Notes: a model not told the origin generated them from the letters alone. A stretch of 7,805 bases of DNA from CAVTWJ01 sp964525605 (GCA_964525605.1 CAZGKT010000076.1:1-7805); one strand, 5' to 3'. Shown: positions 1 to 7,324, counted from the first letter of the stretch. Made by a program: numbers and translations.

Positions 1-1
1 G

Positions 2-745
2 GCGGCCCTCTATGCGTTCGCCCGCACCGCCGATGATTACGCCGATGAGGAACAGTATGAAGGCCGCCGGATGGAAGAAATCAATAAATGGGAAAAGGCC
101 CTTCGGGACGCATTGAAAGGAAACGACGCTCCCCCCATTCTTCTCGCTTTTGCCCATACCCTTCATCATTTTAATATCCCGACTTCTCTGCCCTCTGCCC
201 TTTTAAAAGCCTACCGCATGGACCTCAAGGTCAAGCGCTATAAGAACTGGAAAAGTCTTCTTTATTACTGTCGTCACAGCGCCAATCCCGTTGGGCGGAT
301 GGTTCTATTGATTTCAGGATATCGGGAGGAAAAACTTCATCGTTGGTCTGATTTTATTTGTTCGGGCCTGCAGCTCATTAATTTTTGGCAGGACACAGCC
401 GTTGATTTGAGGCGGGGAAGAATTTATTACCCGTTGGAGGAACTGAAAAGGGCCGGGGTCAAGGCCGGTGATTTTCTGGCTTTGAAGGATTCCCGCCGGG
501 TGCGGTCCTTGGTTCAAACATCGGTTGATTTCACGGAAGCCTATTTCCGCCGGGGATTTCCATTGTTAGAAGCCGTTGAAGGAAGGCTCGGGCTCGAAAT
601 CCGGGCCACCTACCTGGGAGGCCAGGGAATCCTCTCGAAAATCCGCGCCCTGGACTACAATGTGCTTCAACAACGTCCCGTCTGGAATGCCTTCGACAAG
701 GCGTTTCTGGCCCTCAAGGCCCTCGGGGGCAACGTCCGTTCTTAA
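2..745 (+). CDS. hpnC: Squalene synthase HpnC (hydroxysqualene synthase), 5' end cut off by window
   Basis: The reading frame is open from base 2, so the gene begins outside the window. The visible 247 residues lack roughly the first 40 of the usual ~280. HpnC belongs to the all-alpha trans-isoprenyl diphosphate synthase fold and converts presqualene diphosphate to hydroxysqualene, the second step of the HpnCDE route to squalene, at the cytoplasmic membrane face. The fragment opens with the first Asp-rich, diphosphate/Mg-binding motif (YAFARTADDYADE, DDYAD at fragment residues 11-15). The second is FWQDTAVDLRRGRIYYP, with its aspartates at fragment residues 131 and 135. The stretch YCRHSANPVGR between them is typical of HpnC rather than HpnD or phytoene synthases. 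It is followed after 39 bases by hpnD, as in many hopanoid clusters. An internal ATG at 71 is not the start, because it would remove the first catalytic motif. The subfamily call is strong; activity is inferred from the family. Confidence 0.92.
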   Translation, partial: AALYAFARTADDYADEEQYEGRRMEEINKWEKALRDALKGNDAPPILLAFAHTLHHFNIPTSLPSALLKAYRMDLKVKRYKNWKSLLYYCRHSANPVGRMVLLISGYREEKLHRWSDFICSGLQLINFWQDTAVDLRRGRIYYPLEELKRAGVKAGDFLALKDSRRVRSLVQTSVDFTEAYFRRGFPLLEAVEGRLGLEIRATYLGGQGILSKIRALDYNVLQQRPVWNAFDKAFLALKALGGNVRS

Positions 746-774
746 GACCCTAACTTGAGAAAAAATTTAATTTT

Positions 775-778
775 AGGA
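775..778 (+). promoter_or_regulatory. Ribosome binding site AGGA that decides the hpnD start
   Basis: AGGA lies 6 bases before the TTG at 785, an ideal spacing. The competing TTG at 755 has no comparable purine-rich site, so this motif favours a TTG start at 785. Confidence 0.6.
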
Positions 779-784
779 ATCCGC

Positions 785-1621
785 TTGAATCACCCCGATG
801 GCTCCCTGGAAAAGAAATCCAGTTTCTATTTCCCGCTTTTGCTTCTTCCCTCTCCCAAACGAGCGGCCATGGAGGCGCTTTACCGATTTTGCTGGATGGC
901 CGACGAGATCGCCGATGGAAAAAACCCTCCAGCCCAAAAGAGAACCCAGCTTCGACTTTTGAAAATGGAACTCCAAAAGGCTTTCCGGCAAAAATCCAAA
1001 GATGCCTGGATGGTCCGTTTCCAAGAAGTGATCCGGGACTTCAACCTGACCCCTGAACCGCTCGAGCGCGTTCTCAGAGGCGTGGCCCGGGATTTGAAAC
1101 CCGTTCGTTTCAAGACCTTTAAGGAGCTTCACGCCTACGCCCTTCAAGTGGCAGGCGGACCTGGATTGGCCAGCATGGAAATATTTGGTTTCAGGGATGA
1201 AGCCCACCGGATCTACGCTGAAAACCTGGGCGTTTTCCTTCAACTCGTCAACATCACTCGCGACTTCAGGGAAGACCTGGGGCTCCACCGACTTTATTTT
1301 CCTATCGAGGATTTCCGACGGTTCCATTTGATCCCGGAACACATCGAAATGGGAAATTCCCATTGGCCGCCCTTCGTGAAATTTCAACTCGATCGGGCCT
1401 GGAACTTTCTGGCTCGTTCTCGATCCGTCCTTTCCACCCGGCAAAGAGCCGAACTTTCCACCGCCGAAGCCATCGCGGCGGTTTACGTGAAGCTCTACCA
1501 GCGTCTTTATGAATACCCTTACACGATTCTGGAAGGAAAAAGATCGCTCTCCCGGGTCGACAAGATCCTTTCGGTGACCGGGGCCCTAGGCCGATGTGCC
1601 GTTGGAAAGATTCTGTCTTGA
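785..1621 (+). CDS. hpnD: Presqualene diphosphate synthase HpnD
   Basis: HpnD condenses two farnesyl diphosphates head-to-head to presqualene diphosphate, the first step of the HpnCDE squalene route. The 278-residue product has the family's usual length. Its N-terminus has the Ser-Ser-Phe-Tyr substrate region (KKSSFYFPLLLLP). The first Asp motif is DEIAD at residues 40-44, with Glu in the second position where Asp is usual. The GVARDLKPVRF region follows, and the second motif is NITRDFREDLGLHRLYFP with Asp160 and Asp164. I chose the TTG at 785 because an AGGA lies 6 bases upstream and the protein then begins as relatives do. A TTG at 755 would add ten residues, has no clear ribosome binding site, and is less likely. 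No in-frame ATG precedes the catalytic motif. It lies 39 bases after hpnC and 19 before hpnE, consistent with an operon. Confusion with another squalene/phytoene synthase is possible, but the context argues for HpnD. Confidence 0.9.
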   Translation: MNHPDGSLEKKSSFYFPLLLLPSPKRAAMEALYRFCWMADEIADGKNPPAQKRTQLRLLKMELQKAFRQKSKDAWMVRFQEVIRDFNLTPEPLERVLRGVARDLKPVRFKTFKELHAYALQVAGGPGLASMEIFGFRDEAHRIYAENLGVFLQLVNITRDFREDLGLHRLYFPIEDFRRFHLIPEHIEMGNSHWPPFVKFQLDRAWNFLARSRSVLSTRQRAELSTAEAIAAVYVKLYQRLYEYPYTILEGKRSLSRVDKILSVTGALGRCAVGKILS

Positions 1622-1627
1622 GTTTAT

Positions 1628-1631
1628 GGAG
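1628..1631 (+). promoter_or_regulatory. Ribosome binding site GGAG of hpnE
   Basis: GGAG lies 9 bases before the ATG at 1641, inside the short hpnD-hpnE gap. The only other ATG nearby, at 1626, is in frame but runs straight into a stop, so 1641 is the start. Confidence 0.65.
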
Positions 1632-1640
1632 TGACCACTC

Positions 1641-2993
1641 ATGGCGAAGGTAATCGTGGTGGGCGGGGGATACGCCGGTGTTTCGGCCGCGACCGCGCTG
1701 GCGGAACAGGGTTTCACCGTGGACCTGGTGGAAACCAGGTCTTCCCTGGGCGGCCGGGTTTATAGCATTCCGCCTGGCGAATCCTTTCCGGCTCCTTGTG
1801 ACAACGGACCCCACTTATTCCTGGGCTGTTACCGCGATACCTGGACCCTCTTCAAACGCCTCGAAGTCGAAAACACGTTTCATTGGATCAACCCCCTGGA
1901 AATCACCTGGGTTTCACCGGGAGGCGTATTGGCCCGTTTTACCTGCGCCCGTCTTCCCGCCCCCTTCCATTTGGCGGTCGGATTGATCCGATCGAAAGCC
2001 TTTCCCCTGAAAGAGAAATTTTCACTGGCCTTGGCGCTTCAACGTTTCGCCCGAAAACCTTTTTCCATCCCAAATAATGTCCTTACGGTGGAAGATTTGT
2101 TGAACCATACAAGACAGGGCCCGCTTTCAAGGGAAAGATTTTGGGAGCCGCTCTGCCGGGCGGTGATGAATCTCCAGCCTGAACAATCATCCCTTCCTGA
2201 ATTCGGGGAAGCCCTTCATCGCGCCTTTTTCGGCACCCGCGCGGACAGCGCGGTGGCTATTTCGGCCAAGCCCCTGAGCGAGCTGGCTTTTCCCAAGGTC
2301 GAGGGTTTTCTTCGCCAAAGGGGCGGAACGGTTCACCTTGGCGACCCGGCCCGGCATCTGCGCCTGGCCAGCGGGCCCTTCGAGGTGGAAACGGCGTCCC
2401 GAAAGATTTTCACCGGGGAAGCGCTCGTGCTGGCCCTTCCTCCCCGTTCCCTGGAAGCCCTTTGGAGCACTTCCGACCTTCCTTCACCGGTTTCGGCGGA
2501 GAAGATGGGCCGGTCCCCGATTCTCTCGGTCAATTTGCTCCTCGACCGCCCGATCATGGAAGCCCATTGGATGGGACTTCCCGGCGCTCATTTTGAATGG
2601 GTCTTCAACCGCAACGGCAACTGGGGGTCTCCCGGTCCGGGTCAATACTTGAGCCTGGTATCCAGCGCGGATCATGAATTGGCCCGGAAGAATGATAAGG
2701 AAATATTGGTTCTGGCCCTGGAGGAACTCCAGCGACATATCCCCCAGGCCCGGGCGGCGCAACGGCTTCATTCGAAAGTGATCAAGGAAATGACCGCCAC
2801 CTTCGCCTTGACGCCAACGGCTTCCCCCTCCCGGCCCCCTTGCGAGACGGTTTTTGAAAACGTGTTTTTGGCTGGGGATTTCACCGCCACAGGCCTTCCC
2901 GCCACCATTGAGGGAGCCTGTTACTCAGGGCACCGTGCCGCCATGAAAATCAAAGAGTTTCTTGTATCAAAATCAGGATCTAAAGCCGAATGA
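1641..2993 (+). CDS. hpnE: Hydroxysqualene dehydroxylase HpnE (FAD-dependent)
   Basis: HpnE is a flavoprotein of the amine oxidase/phytoene desaturase superfamily. It reductively removes the hydroxyl of hydroxysqualene to give squalene, the last step of the HpnCDE route. The 450-residue protein starts with a Rossmann dinucleotide-binding motif, VVGGGYAGVSAA (GxGxxG at residues 8-13). An acidic beta-2 end (VDLVET) and the GGR motif at 37-39 follow. DNGPHLFLGCY at 54-64 and FWEPLCRAVMNLQP at 167-180 are characteristic of HpnE. The C-terminal FAD-contact segment is FLAGDFTATGLPATIEGA at 409-426. No signal peptide or clear transmembrane helix is seen, so the enzyme is probably cytoplasmic and membrane-associated. 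Its stop overlaps the next gene's start by four bases (ATGA), which suggests translational coupling to the glycosyltransferase downstream. GC content is visibly higher here than in the downstream genes. Length and motifs all appear intact. Confidence 0.94.
   Translation: MAKVIVVGGGYAGVSAATALAEQGFTVDLVETRSSLGGRVYSIPPGESFPAPCDNGPHLFLGCYRDTWTLFKRLEVENTFHWINPLEITWVSPGGVLARFTCARLPAPFHLAVGLIRSKAFPLKEKFSLALALQRFARKPFSIPNNVLTVEDLLNHTRQGPLSRERFWEPLCRAVMNLQPEQSSLPEFGEALHRAFFGTRADSAVAISAKPLSELAFPKVEGFLRQRGGTVHLGDPARHLRLASGPFEVETASRKIFTGEALVLALPPRSLEALWSTSDLPSPVSAEKMGRSPILSVNLLLDRPIMEAHWMGLPGAHFEWVFNRNGNWGSPGPGQYLSLVSSADHELARKNDKEILVLALEELQRHIPQARAAQRLHSKVIKEMTATFALTPTASPSRPPCETVFENVFLAGDFTATGLPATIEGACYSGHRAAMKIKEFLVSKSGSKAE
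2990..2993 (+). other. ATGA stop/start overlap coupling hpnE to the glycosyltransferase
   Basis: The bases ATGA contain both the start codon of the downstream gene (2990-2992) and the hpnE stop codon (2991-2993). Such overlaps commonly allow reinitiation by the terminating ribosome and indicate co-transcription. Confidence 0.85.
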
Positions 2994-5104
2994 CGGCATC
3001 CTTCCGAAAAAAATTAATCACCCTGTGCTCCTCGCCTTGGTTTTCTTTTGGCATTTTTTGCTTGGCGAATATTTTGCTCTCGCATTTCCCCATGACTTGG
3101 AAATTAAAACTTGAAATTGGAATCATGGGGATTCTCCTGCCCTTTTTACTGCTTCTACGCGCCAACCACACGCTTCAACCGGAAGAACCCAACCATCCCA
3201 AAGGGGCTTTGGACTTCCAACTGCCTTCGGTCTTTTGGGTTTTGGTTTTATGCGGGGCGGTTTTCGTGCGTTTCTACCGGCTGACCACTCTTTCCACCTG
3301 GCCTTTCGTGGATGAAGGATATTCAGGATTTTTCGCTGTTGAATTGAGCGAAAAATGGAGCTGGCATCTTCTTTATTCCTACTGCCAGTTCCCTCCTCTT
3401 CATTTCTGGCTGCTAGGGTTGTTCTTTAAACTGTTGGGCCCTTCTTTGAAAAGCTTATGGCTTTATCCTGCCCTTTTGTCACTTCTGGCGATCCCCTTGG
3501 TTTATCTCGCCTCTCGTCACTTTTTTTCGAAATCCCTTAGCTTGACGATGACGGCTTTCTGGCTTTTTGGTTATTGGCCCCTCTTTCTGGGCCGCCTTTG
3601 CTTAGCCCAGGGTCTTCTTGTTTTGTGGCAATTGGCGACCTTCCTTTGGCTGGGGCATTTTTTACGTCAGACAAATCCACAAATAAAGAAGTGGAATGGA
3701 TTTATTCTGGGAACATTCATTGGAACAGGTTTTTATGTTCATTTGCATTGGCCCGTCATGGCCTTATGGACCTCCCTCATTGTGTGTTGCCACTTATTCC
3801 AAAAGATCTTTAGGCAACCTCAACTCTTTTTATATTTCCTAATCCCCACGATTCTTTTACCTTTGCCTCTGCTCATGGCTTTTCGAAATGGAGAGCATGC
3901 TTCCTACCTTCATTATCTTTTCATTTTCAACGGAAACACCTCCTGGCCTGTTCAACTTCGAATTTGGTGGAGTTACCTGAGCGCCCTTTTCTGGGGCGTT
4001 GAACCGAAAGAATTTGTCTTCAATCCCGTTTGGGGCGGTTACCTCAATCCTATTGCGGGCGCTCTCTTTTTTCTGGGATTCGCCGAAATATGCCGTGAGA
4101 TAAAAAAACGGGAGAATTTTTTCCTTTTATTGGGCTTCGTTTTGTTGACCGCGCCCGCTCTATTAACCCGGGATTTTGAGATGCTTCGGATGACTCTGGT
4201 GCTTCCGCTCGTTGTAACTCTAAGCGCCTTGGGCGCAATGAAATTGATCCTTGGACTCCCTTCCCCGAGCTCAAAAATCATATGGGTTGTCCTGTTGATC
4301 TTGATGGCGGGCTTGGATTTCTATCATCTGGAGGGGCCTTATCAGGCTCGATGGCACTCGGTTGAAATCACTTCCAATCGTCCATCCAAATTGCTGGAAC
4401 GTTGGCGGGCTTACCAAATCCTCTCATCCATGTATAAAAAATCGGGGCCTGGGCTCATCCTGATGGAGTTTGATCGGACTCCCTTTGATCAAACCTTGAC
4501 GACAGCCCTCTATCCATTCAACGCCGCGAGAAACCCAAGCTTGTCCCCCCTCCAGGTTCAATGGGCCGGTCTTTTAACCAACATCAATTACGCGCCCTTT
4601 CTTGCCAAGCGATTTCCCAACTCCAAGTGGTTTCCCTTGCCGGATAATTCCGACCCATCCCAATCCACCCTGGTTTTGGGGATCCTGCCCATGGATCCGG
4701 TGAATCAGAAAATCGTGGACCATTGGCTCGTGGTTGAGCAAGCCCTCCGGATGGAAACATCTCAATTGCTCCAATTGCCCATCAACCAAACAAATCCCAA
4801 ACTCACCCAAAACCTATATTCGATCCTCCCTTTGGCGGATAAAGACCCTTTTTTAGAATCTTGTATCGGAGAAAAAATCTTTTACAGCGAAATGACCAAT
4901 TCAAACTCACCTGGAGTTTTAACGGCCCTCCGTCGGGCGCTGACCCTGGGTTATCCCTCCGCCAATTTGTATAACGATTTGGGGGTCTATTGGTTTACCG
5001 CGGGGAATGCCTTAAACGCCCGCAAAGCCTTCGAGGCCGCTTTGCATTCACCCCTCCATCACACGAACGCCGGTGTCAACCTTCAGATGATTCCCAATCC
5101 TTGA
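2990..5104 (+). CDS. Multi-pass GT-C (family 39-like) glycosyltransferase, first of a tandem pair
   Basis: This is a 704-residue integral membrane protein with about 14 hydrophobic segments in residues 16-443, then a soluble C-terminal region. The architecture matches GT-C enzymes of the PMT/ArnT type, which move sugars from polyprenyl-phosphate donors on the outer face of the membrane. The first large loop carries the hallmark acidic pair (WPFVDEGYSGF, Asp108-Glu109). It is followed by QFPPLHFWLLGLFFKLLGPS (133-152) and later by PVWGGYLNP (346-354) and LLTRDFEMLR (391-400). Residues from about 445 on are soluble and probably extracytoplasmic. They end in a TPR-like helix pair (about 655-686, LGVYWFTAGNALNARKAFEAAL). 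The ATG overlaps the hpnE stop as ATGA; a weak AGGA lies 11 bases upstream, so expression probably relies on coupling. Donor and acceptor cannot be read from sequence. Hopanoid, lipid A, protein and surface-polymer glycosylation are all possible. Confidence 0.8.
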   Translation: MTASFRKKLITLCSSPWFSFGIFCLANILLSHFPMTWKLKLEIGIMGILLPFLLLLRANHTLQPEEPNHPKGALDFQLPSVFWVLVLCGAVFVRFYRLTTLSTWPFVDEGYSGFFAVELSEKWSWHLLYSYCQFPPLHFWLLGLFFKLLGPSLKSLWLYPALLSLLAIPLVYLASRHFFSKSLSLTMTAFWLFGYWPLFLGRLCLAQGLLVLWQLATFLWLGHFLRQTNPQIKKWNGFILGTFIGTGFYVHLHWPVMALWTSLIVCCHLFQKIFRQPQLFLYFLIPTILLPLPLLMAFRNGEHASYLHYLFIFNGNTSWPVQLRIWWSYLSALFWGVEPKEFVFNPVWGGYLNPIAGALFFLGFAEICREIKKRENFFLLLGFVLLTAPALLTRDFEMLRMTLVLPLVVTLSALGAMKLILGLPSPSSKIIWVVLLILMAGLDFYHLEGPYQARWHSVEITSNRPSKLLERWRAYQILSSMYKKSGPGLILMEFDRTPFDQTLTTALYPFNAARNPSLSPLQVQWAGLLTNINYAPFLAKRFPNSKWFPLPDNSDPSQSTLVLGILPMDPVNQKIVDHWLVVEQALRMETSQLLQLPINQTNPKLTQNLYSILPLADKDPFLESCIGEKIFYSEMTNSNSPGVLTALRRALTLGYPSANLYNDLGVYWFTAGNALNARKAFEAALHSPLHHTNAGVNLQMIPNP
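4025..4041 (+). repeat. 17-base exact direct repeat, copy 1 (in first glycosyltransferase)
   Basis: CCCGTTTGGGGCGGTTA encodes the PVWGGY motif and recurs at 6200-6216 in the paralogous gene. It is a patch of DNA identity left from, or maintained after, the gene duplication, not an independent element. Confidence 0.85.
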
Positions 5105-5153
5105 AAAGAAGTACAAGCGGGTTTGCCCTTCCTTCTTTCGATCTCATCGTCTT

Positions 5154-5157
5154 GGAG
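5154..5157 (+). promoter_or_regulatory. Ribosome binding site GGAG that decides the second glycosyltransferase start
   Basis: GGAG lies 4 bases before the ATG at 5162. The spacing is short, but the site is the only good one in the 57-base gap. It favours 5162 over an upstream TTG at 5123 with no ribosome binding site and over the ATG at 5171, which would be 13 bases away. Confidence 0.55.
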
Positions 5158-5161
5158 TAAA

Positions 5162-7324
5162 ATGTCCCGGATGAAACCTGTCACTTCCCCTGCCCTTCAT
5201 TCCAATCCCTGGTTCTACTTTCTTCTTTTTTCCGCGGCGAATGCCCTTCTCTCCTACGCCCCCCTGACGCTTGGGACCAAACTGGAAATCGGTCTGTTCG
5301 GTTTGATCGTTCCCTTTACGATGTCCCTGATTTTTCTTCCGTCTCCCCGGTCGGCCCCGCCGTTCCTTTATTCAAAAACATTCTTCGAAGCCCCGGCGGG
5401 GTGGGTTTGGGCTCTTTTAGGACTATTGGCTTTTCTATTGCGTTTCGACCGATTAACCACCTTTGCGGTTTGGCCCCACTACGACGAGGGACTCACGTCT
5501 TATTATGTTCTCGATCTTTGCCGGCTTTGGAAATGGAAACTTTTTTTCGGGAGCAATCAAACTCCACCCCTTTATCTTTGGGGATGGGGTTTGGTTTATA
5601 AACTGGTTGGTCCTTCGCTCTTTTCCCTCTGGCTTTTTCCCGCTCTTATTTCACTCTCGACGGTTCCGTTAGGCTACCTGGCCGCAAGGCAATTTTTTTC
5701 AAAATCCCTTTCCCTGATAATTGTTCTTCTTCTTTCGCTCGGTTTCTGGCCGATTTTTTTAGGAAGATTTGCCGGAATACCCGTTTTGTTGCTTTGGGGT
5801 GAATGCGGCGCACTGGCATTGCTGGGTTGGTTTTTAAAACATTCCACTGAAAACTCAATCACGCGTGCCCTGTGGCTGGGAATGGGCGTGGGACTTGGAT
5901 TTTATATATATACTTCCTGGCCGGTCGTGGCCTTCATGGTGGGAGTTGCGGTTCTGGGGACTTTTTATGCGAAAAAAAGTCTTATTGAAATAGGAAAAAT
6001 TTTTTTCCTTTTTCTTTTTTCTTGTCTCGTGGTCATAACGCCACTTTTATGGGAGGTCTTCTCTATCCATTATGGCCAATACCTAAAAAATCTATCCGCC
6101 TTAAGCCACTCGATCCCGATTTCAGAACAACTTCTTGTTTCTTTTTCTTATCTCAGTTCTCTTTTTTGGGGAATGAACCCGAATTTCCATACTTATCAAC
6201 CCGTTTGGGGCGGTTATTTAAACCCGATTCTGGGCGCCCTATTCTTGTTAGGCGTTTTGGAAATAGCCCAAAACCGTCGCAATAGACTTTATCTATGGCT
6301 GGTCATGGCCTTTATCATTTTTCTTTTACCTGGAATTTTAACCCGCGAAAGGGAAACTTTTCGCGTGGTTCCGATATTGCCCGTTTTGTTAACAATCACC
6401 GCACTCGGCTTGGGCCGGCTTCTTGAAACCGCCGCCTTCAAGAAGAACGCGCTGATCCTTTCTCTGGTTCTCCTGTTTTCGGCGGGGCTGGACTTTCATC
6501 ACCTGGAAAAATACCACCAGCTTTGGGATTCCTTGGACAATTGGAAAGGCTACGCCAAATCGTATGAGCGCTTTAAAGCGTACGGTATTCTGGAAAACAT
6601 CCGTCAGGTGGAAGGCCCGGGACTTGTTTTCTCCGACTTTACGCCGGGCCTTTGTGACCAAACGTTGAGCCTTGCCGATTACTCTTTTAACGGGGTCGAA
6701 AACCCTTCGATCCCAATGGAACAAGCGCGTTGGACGGCGCTTTTAACTAACGTCAACTACAAGCCTTTTTTAGACAAACGATTTGGGCCTTCCCGCGCTT
6801 ACCGTCTTTCGCCGAATCCCCCGCCGCCGGATGGAGGCTGGATGCTCTGGATCGTTCCCATCACCCCCGCGTCACGAGGGGTTTTCGAAGGCTGGATCCA
6901 GGCCAACCGGGCCTTAAAGCCGTTCATCGAAGAAAGCCTGGGGCATCTTTATGGGCAATCGTACGAGAAGGTGTTAGGCCGGTTGAAGGAAGCTTACAGG
7001 GCATACCCGCCCGATCCCTTTTTGACGTCTTCTTTCTGGGAACAAACTGCGGACGTCAACTTCAAACAGATCCTTTTTCAGTCTCCCCCGGCCGGTCAAA
7101 AGGATTGGTTTCAGGAGGCGGAGATGTTTTCAACAGGGACCCGGGGAGGTTACCCTTCGGCCCATCTTTTTTTTCGTTCAGGAATTTTTCTCGAAAAGGC
7201 GGGACAGCCGGATCAAGCTCGGCGGGCTTTTCAAAGCGCCCTGCGGGCGCCCGTGGATTTTACCGATTCCCAACAATACCTTGGTATGCTAGGCAAAGAA
7301 GAAAAAGGTCTGACTGGAAAATAA
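5162..7324 (+). CDS. Multi-pass GT-C (family 39-like) glycosyltransferase, second of a tandem pair
   Basis: This 720-residue membrane protein is a paralogue of the preceding gene. With a start at 5162 the two align without gaps for at least the first ~225 residues. N-terminal NPW (15-17), the acidic pair Asp108-Glu109 (WPHYDEG), GPSL (150-153) and FFSKSLSL (178-185) all fall at or next to the same positions. I count 31 of 45 identical residues in 141-185. It has about 14 hydrophobic segments up to residue 442, including PVWGGYLNP at 347-355. A soluble region then ends in a TPR-like pair (about 668-696, SGIFLEKAGQPDQARRAFQS). The predicted role is sugar transfer from a polyprenyl-phosphate donor at the outer membrane face of the inner membrane. 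Both paralogues keep the putative catalytic acids, so neither looks inactive. They diverge in the loop just after DEG, which suggests different substrates. Substrates are unknown. Confidence 0.8.
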   Translation: MSRMKPVTSPALHSNPWFYFLLFSAANALLSYAPLTLGTKLEIGLFGLIVPFTMSLIFLPSPRSAPPFLYSKTFFEAPAGWVWALLGLLAFLLRFDRLTTFAVWPHYDEGLTSYYVLDLCRLWKWKLFFGSNQTPPLYLWGWGLVYKLVGPSLFSLWLFPALISLSTVPLGYLAARQFFSKSLSLIIVLLLSLGFWPIFLGRFAGIPVLLLWGECGALALLGWFLKHSTENSITRALWLGMGVGLGFYIYTSWPVVAFMVGVAVLGTFYAKKSLIEIGKIFFLFLFSCLVVITPLLWEVFSIHYGQYLKNLSALSHSIPISEQLLVSFSYLSSLFWGMNPNFHTYQPVWGGYLNPILGALFLLGVLEIAQNRRNRLYLWLVMAFIIFLLPGILTRERETFRVVPILPVLLTITALGLGRLLETAAFKKNALILSLVLLFSAGLDFHHLEKYHQLWDSLDNWKGYAKSYERFKAYGILENIRQVEGPGLVFSDFTPGLCDQTLSLADYSFNGVENPSIPMEQARWTALLTNVNYKPFLDKRFGPSRAYRLSPNPPPPDGGWMLWIVPITPASRGVFEGWIQANRALKPFIEESLGHLYGQSYEKVLGRLKEAYRAYPPDPFLTSSFWEQTADVNFKQILFQSPPAGQKDWFQEAEMFSTGTRGGYPSAHLFFRSGIFLEKAGQPDQARRAFQSALRAPVDFTDSQQYLGMLGKEEKGLTGK
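6200..6216 (+). repeat. 17-base exact direct repeat, copy 2 (in second glycosyltransferase)
   Basis: Identical to 4025-4041, in the same reading frame, and encodes PVWGGY. The flanking bases differ on both sides (T/A before, C/T after), so the identity stops at these 17 bases. Confidence 0.85.

Noticed and set aside
773..1444. A 223-codon open frame on the minus strand, opposite hpnD
   Set aside because: It lies entirely opposite a gene with intact catalytic motifs, its product resembles nothing I recognise, and it fits an antisense shadow of biased codon use.
1302..1814. A 170-codon minus-strand frame across the hpnD-hpnE junction
   Set aside because: It spans the boundary of two well-supported genes, is rich in Arg/Gly/Pro as expected for an antisense shadow, and has no supported start.
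5123..5161. TTG at 5123 as the start of the second glycosyltransferase
   Set aside because: There is no ribosome binding site for it, and the extra 13 residues spoil the exact N-terminal collinearity with the paralogue that a start at 5162 gives.
5105..5161. Possible hairpin or terminator between the two glycosyltransferase genes (GAAAAGAAG paired with CTTCTTTC, and GGG-TTTG-CCC)
   Set aside because: The stems are short and interrupted, and no T-tract follows, so it is not a convincing terminator or riboswitch.
5995..6023. T-rich homopolymer-like tract that could be a terminator or slippage site
   Set aside because: It lies inside a continuous frame and encodes a Phe/Leu-rich membrane helix; no hairpin precedes it and the frame is unbroken.
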